A DNA stretch of 64,000 bases, taken from NCBI RefSeq assembly GCF_002807035.1, contig NZ_NIUC01000004.1:1-64000 (forward strand). Reading direction: 5' to 3'. Below the pieces are notes generated by a model, which worked only from the letters and a program-made list of their open reading frames with translations, was not told where the DNA came from and searched no databases. Origin of the DNA: Algoriphagus formosus. GTDB lineage: Bacteria; Bacteroidota; Bacteroidia; Cytophagales; Cyclobacteriaceae. Made by a program: the position numbers and the translations under genes. Below are positions 1 through 7,809 of this stretch, one piece after another (the stretch's first letter is position 1; each line of letters begins with the position of its first letter).

Positions 1-142
1 ACCGTACTCAATCAAATACAGAAATGGATGAATGAATACAATACATATGCACCACATTCCGCTTTAGAAATGAAAACACCAAATGAATTTTATAACTTTA
101 AAATCGCTGCTTAACTAGTCCAACTTTTTAGCGGAAAGAGCA
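1..142 (+). mobile_element. IS3-family insertion sequence, right end (transposase C-terminus)
   Basis: The first 114 bases translate in frame 1 to the last 37 residues of a DDE integrase-type transposase (OrfB of the IS3 family), ending at TAA 112-114. The visible motif is W..EYN.YAPHSAL..KTPNEF, the usual IS3 C-terminal signature (YN..RPHSALG..TP.EF). The rest of the element lies outside the window. After the stop, AGTCCAACTTTTTAGCGG resembles the terminal inverted repeats of many IS3 elements, and I place the right tip near position 142 (...GAGCA) by eye. Coding sequence of mcrB follows directly, so this element interrupts mcrB. Confidence 0.8.
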
Positions 143-1155
143 AATGTAAGTCTAAAGAATATAATGGGATTGAAGCTCAACAATTAAATTACTTTGTAAA
201 TGAGCTGAAGAATGGAGATTTTATATTTGTCAGTAAGGGGAATAAATATCTAAGGGCCTTAGGGAAAGTAAAAGGAGATTATAAATTCAATTCGGACTCC
301 GAAATCAACTATGAACACTTCAGAGAAGTAGATTGGATATTCAAAAATGAACTAATTCCTGTAGACACTATTTATGATCGGTCATTTACTCAAAAAACAT
401 TGTACCCTTTAGACAAGTCTGGATTAAAGGAAAGGTTTTTTATCAAGACTGAAGATTCTCAAGAATCTGTAACTCAAAGAAGTTTTGTTTTAATTATTGA
501 TGAGATCAATAGGGGTAATGTATCATCCATATTTGGAGAATTAATTACCCTTCTTGAGCCGGATAAACGTAAAGATAAAGCTGAAGAGATGACTGTAACC
601 TTACCTTATTCAAAGAACTCTTTCAGTGTACCGTCTAATGTTTATATCATTGGAACGATGAATACTGCTGATCGAAGTATCGAGGCTTTAGATACCGCTT
701 TGAGACGGCGATTTTCTTTCCGAGAAATGTCTTCCAGACCAGAGTTACTTCGATCCGAGGGGAAAATTGGAAAGGAAAGAGGGGGCGAAATCCAGGGAAT
801 CGATGTGGTAAAGATGCTTGAAAAAATCAATGAACGAATCGAGAAACTAATCGATAAGGATCATAAAATCGGCCATGCCTACTTCATGGAAGATATCACT
901 GCTGATGATCTGAAAAAAACTTTTAAGAACAAGGTAATCCCCTTATTGGAAGAATACTTCTTTGGTGACTTTGGTAAAATCGGATTGGTTTTGGGTTCTT
1001 CCTTTATTGGTGCCGATCAGGCCAAAGAGTTTGATTTCGCAGACTTCAAAGATTATGATTCAAATATTTCTTCAGATCTAAAACAGCGGAAAGTTTATAA
1101 AATTAAACCGGAAGGTCAGTGGAATTTTCAGAGTATATACTCTCCTGAAACCTAA
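143..1155 (+). pseudogene. mcrB: McrB-type AAA+ restriction GTPase, 5'-truncated by the IS
   Basis: The reading frame is open from 118 to the stop at 1155 but has no early ATG; McrB-like sequence starts just after the IS end. Residues encoded at about 190-340 (GDFIFVSKG..YLRALGKVKGDY...REVDWIF) look like the PUA/EVE-type insert found in several McrB proteins. Next come Walker B (VLIIDEINRGN, about 490-520), the McrB signature MNTADRS (about 659-679) and an arginine-finger region (ALRRRF). The Walker A loop and the N-terminal DNA-reading domain are missing. In known systems McrB hydrolyses GTP, recognises modified DNA and recruits McrC. mcrC follows after 11 bp, so this was an mcrBC operon. 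Without the P-loop the remaining protein should not hydrolyse nucleotide. A TTG at 400 could start a 251-residue piece, but that would be a fragment. Confidence 0.85.
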
Positions 1156-1166
1156 TAAGCTTTTTT

Positions 1167-2411
1167 ATGAGTCGAAGTTCTCTCATTCGGGTTTTTGAAT
1201 ATGAATCTTTAACAACTAATGTTCAGGATGGTGGGCGCTATTTGACTAAATCTGAATTAGATAAACTCTATGATTACAATGATCGGAATAGGAATATCTA
1301 CTTTACAGGAATCCGAAATGGAATTAAATTCAACAGCTATGTAGGGGTTATCCAGATTGGAGGTCTCACAATTGAAATCCTGCCTAAGACGGACCGAAAA
1401 GCTGATTCCACAGAAAATGAATATCAGAATTGGCAAAAAGCCCTTTTGGACATGCTTAATTTCTGTCATCATATCAAGGTAGATTCGGTCTCAGAAGCAG
1501 CCCTTGAAAAAAGGTATAACAGCATTCTGGATCTGTATTTCCAATTATTCCTGGACGAAGTCAAATACCTATTGAGAAAAGGGTTGATTAAACAGTATCG
1601 GAAAAACTCAGGGAACCTAAATGTGGTTAAGGGCCGAATCCTCTTCACCGAACAGATCCGAAAGAACCTTATCCACCAAGAGCGAGTCTATACCGAGCAT
1701 CAAGTTTATGATACTGAAAACCTGTATAATCAGATCCTTTTGAGAGCTTTGACTATACTTAATCAGGTATCTTCCAACCCTTCCATCAAAGATCAAATTC
1801 ACCGAATTAAGCTTGACTTTCCAGAGATTCAGGAAGTACAGATCACCCAAGCCCATTTTACCCGGCTTAAGGAAAACCGTAAAACCAAGCCCTATCAAAA
1901 TGCGCTGCAGATCGCTAAAATGATCATTTTGAATTACTCCCCTGACATCCGAAATGGGGGAGAAAATATGCTGGCACTGCTATTTGACATGAATAAACTG
2001 TGGGAAGAATACATTTATCGAGTCTTACAAAATGATTCTGACTCCGAATACGAAGTCAGCTTCCAGAACTTCGATTATTTCTGGGAGTTCAAGACTATCC
2101 GACCTGATTTAGTTCTGAAAAACAAAGAAACCGAGGAAGAATACATCATCGACACTAAGTGGAAAATCATCGATGCCAATAATCCCTCCGATGATGACCT
2201 GAAGCAGATGTTTGCTTATAATATCTACTGGGACACAGGAAAGAGTATTCTGCTCTACCCCGGTTCGGAGACAATAGAAGAGAAATTCGGGAACTTCCAT
2301 AAAGGAAGGCCAAATGGAAATCAATGCAAGGTTGGCTTTATTAATGTTATGAATAAAGAGGGCAAGTTGGATCGAGGGATTGGGAGGAGAATTTTGGAGA
2401 AAATTATTTGA
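1167..2411 (+). CDS. mcrC: McrC nuclease subunit of McrBC restriction system
   Basis: A 414-residue protein matching the McrC family, the endonuclease partner that McrB loads onto modified DNA. The C-terminal half carries a PD-(D/E)xK nuclease core: an Asp in TIRPDLVL (near residue 314) and IIDTKWK (near residue 330). The N-terminal half has the IQIGGLTIEILPK segment typical of McrC. Length is in the usual range of 350-450. It starts 11 bp after mcrB, so it belongs to the same operon. Since mcrB has lost its 5' part and its promoter to the IS, transcription would have to come from the IS or from inside mcrB. The gene itself appears intact. Confidence 0.9.
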   Translation: MSRSSLIRVFEYESLTTNVQDGGRYLTKSELDKLYDYNDRNRNIYFTGIRNGIKFNSYVGVIQIGGLTIEILPKTDRKADSTENEYQNWQKALLDMLNFCHHIKVDSVSEAALEKRYNSILDLYFQLFLDEVKYLLRKGLIKQYRKNSGNLNVVKGRILFTEQIRKNLIHQERVYTEHQVYDTENLYNQILLRALTILNQVSSNPSIKDQIHRIKLDFPEIQEVQITQAHFTRLKENRKTKPYQNALQIAKMIILNYSPDIRNGGENMLALLFDMNKLWEEYIYRVLQNDSDSEYEVSFQNFDYFWEFKTIRPDLVLKNKETEEEYIIDTKWKIIDANNPSDDDLKQMFAYNIYWDTGKSILLYPGSETIEEKFGNFHKGRPNGNQCKVGFINVMNKEGKLDRGIGRRILEKII

Positions 2412-2519
2412 GAATTTAATTTTCTTAGTTAATATTAGTTGATGTCTAAACAACGCATCCTTTATAAATTGTTGTTTAGGTAAGATAAATAATGAGTTTT
2501 ATTTTTCCACTCTCTAAAT

Positions 2520-4673
2520 ATGATAAGCCTTAGGCCCTATCAAATTGATGCCATCAATTCAATAAATGAAGCTTGGGAACGATGTAATAGAGTACTGCTT
2601 CAAATGCCTACTGGCTTAGGGAAAACAACCGTATTCTCAGAGATAGTTAAAGATTTCCAAACGAATAGATTTCCAAGCAAAAGGATTTTGATTCTCGTCC
2701 ACCGAATTGAATTATTAGATCAGGTCAAAGATAGATTGGTGCAATTTGGAATTAGAGCGACTACAATTAGTTCAGACAGAGATTTTGACATTAATAATCA
2801 AGTTGCAGTCGCTACAATCCAAACGCTGGTAAAAAGACTCGATAAAATTGCTAATTTTTCACTTATCGTGGTTGATGAAGCACACCATAGTATTTCACCA
2901 TCATATTTAAGAATATTTGAACATTACACCACAGAATCTTTAAAGATCCTCGGTGTAACAGCTACACCTCAACGTTTAGACGGGCGGGGATTTGATCAGA
3001 TTTACGATGTCTTAATCCCATCAGGACAAATAAGGGATTATATACCGGAGTATCTCTGTGATGTTTCTCAACGAGCAAGCTCGTATCCAGACCTATCTAC
3101 AATAAAAATTGATTCAATAACTAAGGATTATGAGTCAGAATCGGCCAAAATGATTATGTCAGAATCTAAGGTTATGGCCGATATGGTAAAAAGCTTTAAA
3201 GAGTACTGTATTGGAAAGCGAACCTTAATATTTGCTGTAAACACAGAGCATTCTAAAGATATCGTCAGTAGGCTTCAAAAGGAAGGAATAAAGGTTCAAC
3301 ATATTGATTATAAAACTCCGGCTTCACAAAGAAGACAACTTGTTGAAAATTTTAGAGAGGGAAAAATTGATGCCTTATGTAATGTGGAAATTTTTACTGA
3401 AGGGTTTGATTGTCCAGATATTGATGTGGTAATCATGGCCAGGCCCACTAAATCCCTTTCACTCTACCTTCAGCAGGCAGGTCGTTGCTTGCGTCCAAAG
3501 CCAGACGGAAGAAAAGGTCTCATCTTAGATCATGCTAAACTATGGATTGAACATGGCTTAATCAAAACCAATAGGTATTGGAGTTTGGCTGGAACTAAAT
3601 CAAAACAGAAATCTGAAGAAACCAATGATCAAATAAAAAAATCAATACTTTCAAAAGAAATTGAACTCCCTGTTGAACTCCAAGAACTTATAATGGAGGA
3701 ATTTCAATTAGGGGAGGAGAAGAAGATTAATAAATTTGACGATAAAGTTGAGATTGATTTTGAATGGTGGAATTCTCTTTCCGAAGAGCTAAAAGATATG
3801 CTGAGCAGTAGTGCTGAAATTTCTAAATCAAGTCCAACAAATTTATCAGAAGAGGAACTTCGAGCAATTTGGGACCTTGAAACTATTGATTTGCGGAACC
3901 GAACAATAAAGTCAGGCTTAGTTCCATTAAGAGCCTTAAAGAAAATCAGAAGGGCTGAATGCAGTATGCTACACTATCATACTGTTAGTAGCTTTAGCGA
4001 TTGGGAATACTTGGAATATCTTGATTTAAGCTTTTCTACTATCAATGGATTAAGACCAATTATTGATCTAAATTCATTAAAATATTTAAATATTTCCAAT
4101 ACGCAGATAGAGACGATCCGTCCAATTTTGAATAATATTTCACTATGCGAACTGGACATATCCTTCTCCAATGTTAAAGAAATTGGTCTGCTTGAACGGC
4201 TTCCAAACCTTGAAAGGCTTTCCCTTGCAGGATTGCCAATTAAAAGTGTTGAATTCTTAAGAAACCATCGGAGGCTGGAATTTTTAAATATTAGTCACAC
4301 CAATTTGACAGAACTGAATTTCTTGAATAATAATCACCCACTTAAGAATCTTATCGCTCATGATTGTAAAAATCTACAGTTCAAAAGGATTGAAATTACT
4401 AACCTGGAATCACTGGATTGCTCTTATTCTTCTTTTGATAGAATTAGAAATTTAACTAAAGGATCTCGAAACGTAAATCTTGAATGGTTGAATATTAGTG
4501 GCTGTAAAGTGGTCGATTTAGACGAATTATTTTATTTTGACAATCTCAAAGTACTAATTGCGGATGACATTGATGTTGAGGATGATTTTATTCAAAATCT
4601 ATTAATCAGAAATACTCAACTAACAATTTATCGAAACGGTGAATTAACCTACGACAATCATGTGCTTGCCTAA
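2520..4673 (+). CDS. SF2 DEAH-box helicase fused to a leucine-rich-repeat domain
   Basis: A 717-residue protein. Residues 1-350 form a complete superfamily 2 helicase of the UvrB/RecG-like restriction-helicase type: Q-motif LRPYQIDAI (4-12), Walker A MPTGLGKTT (29-37), DEAH (119-122), TAT (147-149), and motif VI QQAGRCLRP (318-326). Residues about 350-450 are a charged linker containing a WW..LSEELK segment. Residues about 455-690 are leucine-rich repeats of roughly 22 residues, with phrases such as LEYLDLSFSTI, LKYLNISNTQI, LERLSLAGLPI and LEWLNISGC. No nuclease motif is visible. LRRs usually bind protein ligands, so I infer a helicase with a protein-sensing tail. It stands alone 109 bp after mcrC. 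Its place in a defence island suggests an antiviral role, but this is not shown by sequence. Confidence 0.85.
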   Translation: MISLRPYQIDAINSINEAWERCNRVLLQMPTGLGKTTVFSEIVKDFQTNRFPSKRILILVHRIELLDQVKDRLVQFGIRATTISSDRDFDINNQVAVATIQTLVKRLDKIANFSLIVVDEAHHSISPSYLRIFEHYTTESLKILGVTATPQRLDGRGFDQIYDVLIPSGQIRDYIPEYLCDVSQRASSYPDLSTIKIDSITKDYESESAKMIMSESKVMADMVKSFKEYCIGKRTLIFAVNTEHSKDIVSRLQKEGIKVQHIDYKTPASQRRQLVENFREGKIDALCNVEIFTEGFDCPDIDVVIMARPTKSLSLYLQQAGRCLRPKPDGRKGLILDHAKLWIEHGLIKTNRYWSLAGTKSKQKSEETNDQIKKSILSKEIELPVELQELIMEEFQLGEEKKINKFDDKVEIDFEWWNSLSEELKDMLSSSAEISKSSPTNLSEEELRAIWDLETIDLRNRTIKSGLVPLRALKKIRRAECSMLHYHTVSSFSDWEYLEYLDLSFSTINGLRPIIDLNSLKYLNISNTQIETIRPILNNISLCELDISFSNVKEIGLLERLPNLERLSLAGLPIKSVEFLRNHRRLEFLNISHTNLTELNFLNNNHPLKNLIAHDCKNLQFKRIEITNLESLDCSYSSFDRIRNLTKGSRNVNLEWLNISGCKVVDLDELFYFDNLKVLIADDIDVEDDFIQNLLIRNTQLTIYRNGELTYDNHVLA

Positions 4674-4699
4674 GAAGTCAAATTTTCACTTATTTCTTC

Positions 4700-4765
4700 A
4701 AACGAGAATTAATTTCTCGATTTTTTACCCTCCTTCTTATTTAAAGTGAATTTTTACCCACGTTT
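4700..4765. repeat. Cluster of GAGGGTAAA-type sites with a small palindrome
   Basis: AAACGAG at 4700-4706 begins a palindrome CGAGAA-TTAAT-TTCTCG (4703-4719). On the minus strand GAGGGTAAA occupies 4724-4732 and AAACGTGGGTAAA occupies 4753-4765. The same 13-mer family recurs at 5863-5945, on the other side of the 4904-5476 gene. This looks like a set of protein-binding sites or a remnant of a repeated operator. The owner is unknown. Confidence 0.45.
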
Positions 4766-4857
4766 GACAAACTTCTTCTTAAAACAATCTTCTTTAATTC
4801 ATCAAAAGATTCAAGGTCAAGCAATTTATTGATCATAAACTTTTGCCTGTCCTTCAT
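4741..4857 (-). CDS. Possible 38-residue ORF
   Basis: ATG at 4857-4855, stop TAA at 4743-4741. The product is short, basic and leucine/lysine-rich (KFMINKLLDLESFDELKKIVLRRS), consistent with one amphipathic helix pair. The frame stays open 36 bases upstream of the ATG without another start, so it may be the tail of a decayed gene rather than a real small protein. I do not recognise a family. It lies 46 bp downstream of the 4904-5476 gene on the same strand. Confidence 0.2.
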   Translation of the reverse strand: MKDRQKFMINKLLDLESFDELKKIVLRRSLSNVGKNSL

Positions 4858-4903
4858 TGCTTTTACGGATTTAAATTTCCAGGCACGAAAACAATATCAT
4901 TGG

Positions 4904-5476
4904 CTAACTGATTTTTCTTAAAAATTCAAACATTTTATCATAAAATGGGATTGCTTTAGGATCAATTTCGCCTTTGACTATTAGTGGTAGGTTTTCCTTC
5001 AAAATTTCAATCCCTTCTTCTTTCGGGAAACTGTTTTCATTTAGTATTAGTAAGTAAGTCTGATTACATAAGTTGAACGTGATTTTAGAGTTGTGACCAG
5101 CAATAAACTGTGCTCCTTGAAGGGCTTTCAAATGAGTAATATCTCCGTGTTTAATTTTGATTTGAAGAAGGACATTTAAAAGCATTTCTTCTAAAGAAGC
5201 ATAATCAAAAAAGTCAATTAGAAGAACAGCTAATTTCCTAAAGTAACTTATAGAAAACTCATGGTTTCCAAATGGATATTTTTCTTTATACCCTATCAAA
5301 ATTCCCTTCAGCAAATTTTCTGGACCTACTTCAACATCCTCATCTTTTTCCTCAAAAACTTTTTCTTGATTCCCCTCTAAAAAGTAAGGGAGGTAAACAT
5401 CTTTTTGAAGAGACAAATCTTGACCTATTTCGGATTCTGGGGAGGTAATAATCCAAATCAAACTATATGTTTTCAT
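4904..5476 (-). CDS. Hypothetical acidic protein next to the helicase
   Basis: A 190-residue ORF with no family I can recognise. It has no signal peptide or membrane segment, is rich in Glu, Leu and Ile, and probably folds as a mainly helical cytoplasmic protein (FRKLAVLLIDFFDYASLEEMLLNVLLQIKI in the centre). It is convergent with the helicase-LRR gene. Both flanks carry copies of the AAACGNGGGTAAA-type site (4700-4765 and 5863-5945). Base composition is A/T-rich like the rest of the island. Whether it is functionally linked to mcrBC or the helicase cannot be told from sequence. Confidence 0.6.
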   Translation of the reverse strand: MKTYSLIWIITSPESEIGQDLSLQKDVYLPYFLEGNQEKVFEEKDEDVEVGPENLLKGILIGYKEKYPFGNHEFSISYFRKLAVLLIDFFDYASLEEMLLNVLLQIKIKHGDITHLKALQGAQFIAGHNSKITFNLCNQTYLLILNENSFPKEEGIEILKENLPLIVKGEIDPKAIPFYDKMFEFLRKIS

Positions 5477-5862
5477 ATCTTTTTCAATAAATCCTCGATT
5501 GTATTTATTCGGTTTAAACCTACATTTTGTTTTAAAGTAGTCAATTGAATACCCTGAAAATCTTGGTACTGTTAGAAAAATAGGAATAGATGCCTATCTG
5601 ACCAATGGGGAAAAAGTGGATAAGGCAAAATAATGGCACACCATCCAAATTGATTGCATTTTATGGGGTTGTGTTTTTTTTAGACAAGTTTCAAGACCAT
5701 TTAAAAACTTAATACATTTTATATCTGCACAATATGTGGAGGCGAGAATCGCTAAGCTCAAAAATCACATTTTAATTTGAAAACAAAGGTCTTCAATTTA
5801 CCAACAGCCCTATTCTCACCATTTACCATATTATACTGTGGGTTGAGTTATCCCCATCTTCC
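5477..5862. other. Intergenic stretch without recognisable gene
   Basis: A/T-rich, with stops in all frames at short intervals. A short open stretch near 5565-5630 (GIDAYLTNGEKVDKAK) has coding-like composition but no start and no family I know; it could be a gene remnant. Promoter signals for the minus-strand gene at 5476 would be expected here but none is convincing. Confidence 0.4.
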
Positions 5863-5945
5863 AAACGAGAGTAAATTTTACCTCCATTATCGAAACGAGG
5901 GTAAAAAATCGATGGATTTACCCTCATTGCTTCTATGAGTATAAA
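5863..5945 (+). repeat. Repeated operator-like sites AAACGAGNGTAAA upstream of the Fic remnant
   Basis: AAACGAGAGTAAA at 5863-5875 and AAACGAGGGTAAA at 5893-5905 lie exactly 30 bp apart (start to start). A minus-strand copy (ATGAGGGTAAA) covers 5917-5927 and pairs with ATGAGTATAAA at 5935-5945 as an 11-bp inverted repeat with two mismatches. The spacing of nearly three helical turns suits a DNA-binding protein. The array ends 20 bp before the Fic C-terminal winged-helix remnant, so it may be the old operator of that gene. Confidence 0.5.
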
Positions 5946-5965
5946 TTTCGCTCTGATCATGGCCC

Positions 5966-6169
5966 ATGCTGCTGGAAATTATTTTCCGTCTCCCCTATAC
6001 CAAGAGACAATCCTTAATCGATGCTGGATTGGGCACTCCTAAGACAGTAAGCAACTACCTGAGCGAATTAGAAGCTGCGGGATTTTTGACTTCCAAAAAA
6101 GTAGGGAATGAAAAACTCTATCTGAACACTGCCTTAATGAAAATTCTTGAAAACAGCTCACTCGGGTAA
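5966..6169 (+). pseudogene. C-terminal remnant of a Fic/DOC-family protein
   Basis: 67 residues matching the C-terminal winged-helix segment that follows the Fic domain in Bacteroidota Fic proteins: LLEIIFRLPYTKRQSLIDAG, then TVSNYLSELEAAGFL and VGNEKLYLN. The catalytic Fic motif HPFx(D/E)GN(G/K)R is absent here and in the upstream sequence; an in-frame stop sits at 5954-5956. Family members normally run 330-380 residues, so at least 80 percent is gone. The remaining ORF could in principle make a small DNA-binding protein from the ATG at 5966, but a decayed gene is simpler. Confidence 0.7.
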
Positions 6170-6210
6170 TCAAAGGACCTGACATCGATCAAATTCAATG
6201 GCGTGTACTC

Positions 6211-6447
6211 CAGGTTCGAATCCCCTAACATACCGCTCATCACAAATTTTTCGAAAAAAAGCGGGTCAGAAAAATCGAGACCTATGGCACTTTACCCGTT
6301 ACAAAAACCTGTTTATCAAGTAAATAAGGTCGAATATTCGAATCCCTCCTCCTCTGCAAAAAGCTTAAGGCGAGCGAAGAGAGCAAGCTTTTCTTTTGCA
6401 ACTCCTCCCAAAACGGGATCGACGATGTCAATCCATCCTCCTCCGCA
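6211..6447 (+). other. tRNA 3'-end fragments, probable old attachment sites
   Basis: Three pieces resemble tRNA T-arms and 3' ends without the rest of a tRNA. At 6211-6226 CAGGTTCGAATCCCCT has the form of a T-stem and loop. At 6337-6358 a 22-base run (TTCGAATCCC, then CTCCTCCTCTGCA with overlap) matches the T-loop-to-acceptor end of a Cytophagales-type tRNA-Ser. At 6427-6447 a degenerate version ends AATCCATCCTCCTCCGCA. Between the last two, AAAAGCTT...AAGCTTTT (6354-6396) forms a terminator-like hairpin. No cloverleaf can be drawn upstream of any of them. Integrases that target tRNA genes leave such 3'-end duplications, so I read this as the edge of the defence island. Flanking bases 6170-6210 and 6448-6684 show nothing else. 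Confidence 0.5.
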
Positions 6448-6684
6448 TAATTCTAAACTATATCAAAAAGTCGAGCTGTTTTTTTTATCGTTTTGATTAG
6501 GGACTATGGATTGAAAAGTAAAGTTTTAAATGATTTTTCAACCCTGGACCCAATCCTTAATTTTTTGACTACAAAAAATAGTTTAGAATACACTACCTAA
6601 CCAAGCTTTTTTAAATCAATGGGTAGATTCCTTCTTTTTGGCTTAGAATTTCACTAAACTAATAAGGAAGCAACCTTAAAATCT

Positions 6685-6942
6685 ATGCCTGTCAAACAAA
6701 AAACTCAAGAAATAGCAAAGTATCTTTTATCCCTTTTTTTCTTTCCGCCTTTTCTAGCTCATTCACAAAATCAACCTGGAATTCCAAAGCCAAGCGGTCC
6801 CGTGGATCTGAACGATACTTCTGATTTGGTTATCTACATTATCATTCCTGCGATTATTCTGATCCTATTTCTTGTATTCCGAAAAAGAATTTTCAAAATA
6901 AAAGAAGAGAAGCAAGAAGAAAGGGAGGAGAAAGGAAATTGA
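6685..6942 (+). CDS. Small secreted/anchored membrane protein
   Basis: 85 residues. An N-terminal hydrophobic segment (about 11-27) ends in AHSQ, a plausible signal-peptidase site. A short Pro-rich spacer (QPGIPKPSGPVDLNDTSD, about 29-46) leads to a second hydrophobic span (about 48-66), followed by a strongly charged tail rich in Lys and Glu. Small proteins with this GIPKPSGPVDLN spacer are, to my knowledge, common and uncharacterised in Bacteroidota. The function is unknown. It stands alone, 134 bp before the peroxiredoxin gene. Confidence 0.7.
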   Translation: MPVKQKTQEIAKYLLSLFFFPPFLAHSQNQPGIPKPSGPVDLNDTSDLVIYIIIPAIILILFLVFRKRIFKIKEEKQEEREEKGN

Positions 6943-7075
6943 TATTCAATGAGTTTTGTCCTGAAGCTTAGCCTGCTTTCATCCTTTTTTGAAAAAAATG
7001 CGATCCTCGTAAACTTTTTCAATCTAACTTTTGTCTAATACCCTATAAAATCTATAGACTTTAAACAAAATAATT

Positions 7076-7711
7076 ATGGCATTACGACTAGGAGATGAAG
7101 CTCCGAATTTTACAGCAGAAAGTACAGAGGGTACGATCAACTTTCATGAATATCTAGGCGACAGTTGGGGAGTGCTATTCTCTCACCCTGCTGATTTTAC
7201 GCCGGTTTGTACCACGGAATTGGGAGCTGTCTCAAGATTGAGAGATGAGTTCTCCAAGCGGAACGTGAAAGTGATCGCCTTAAGTGTAGATGGCTTGGAA
7301 AGTCATAAAAGCTGGATCGGTGATATCAACGAAACTCAAAATACGGCTGTGAACTTTCCCATTATTGCCGACGAAGACAAGAAAGTTTCCACACTCTATG
7401 ATATGATTCACCCAAATGCGAATGAGAGTTTCACCGTTCGTTCGGTGTTTGTCATCGGCCCGGACAAGAAAATCAAATTGACCATCACCTATCCTGCAAG
7501 CACAGGCCGAAATTTTGATGAATTGCTTCGGGTGATTGATTCCTTGCAATTGACAGCAAGTTACAGCGTGGCAACCCCAGCTGACTGGAAAGAAGGGGAG
7601 GATGTGGTCGTTTCACCTGCGATCAAGACGGAAGACATTCCAGCTAAATTCCCGAAAGGTCATCGAGTAATCAAGCCTTATTTGAGAATGACTCCACAAC
7701 CGAACAAATAA
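7076..7711 (+). CDS. 1-Cys peroxiredoxin (Prx6 type)
   Basis: A 211-residue thiol peroxidase of the AhpC/TSA superfamily, Prx6 subfamily, which reduces hydrogen peroxide, alkyl peroxides and peroxynitrite in the cytoplasm. The peroxidatic Cys is Cys45 in PADFTPVCTTE, matching the PxxxTxxC active site. It is the only cysteine in the protein, so the enzyme is 1-Cys and needs an external thiol for recycling. The C-terminal extension (about 165-211, with PADWKEGEDVVV and a conserved FPKG) is the dimer-arm typical of Prx6. Length is normal. It is followed by a terminator at 7741, so it is transcribed alone. Confidence 0.95.
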   Translation: MALRLGDEAPNFTAESTEGTINFHEYLGDSWGVLFSHPADFTPVCTTELGAVSRLRDEFSKRNVKVIALSVDGLESHKSWIGDINETQNTAVNFPIIADEDKKVSTLYDMIHPNANESFTVRSVFVIGPDKKIKLTITYPASTGRNFDELLRVIDSLQLTASYSVATPADWKEGEDVVVSPAIKTEDIPAKFPKGHRVIKPYLRMTPQPNK

Positions 7712-7740
7712 TTCCGTCAGCAATTGGATCTATTTGTAAA

Positions 7741-7769
7741 GGCAGCGCTAAAGATAGAGCTGCTTTTTT
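7741..7769 (+). terminator. Rho-independent terminator after the peroxiredoxin
   Basis: GCAGC(G)CT ... AGAGCTGC stem followed by TTTTTT. It lies 30 bp after the peroxiredoxin stop on the plus strand. Confidence 0.8.
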
Positions 7770-7809
7770 GTTGCGGGTTTTTTGCGATTAGATTTTTTTG
7801 AGAAACAGG

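Noticed and set aside
6203..6496. 97-codon ORF on the plus strand
   Set aside because: It runs across the tRNA-like fragments and their hairpin; composition is not protein-like and no family is recognisable.
6900..7075. Bacteroidota-type -33/-7 promoter (TTTG / TAnnTTTG) before the peroxiredoxin
   Set aside because: TAACTTTTG near 7023 is one base off the -7 pattern and no -33 element is properly spaced, so I did not annotate it.
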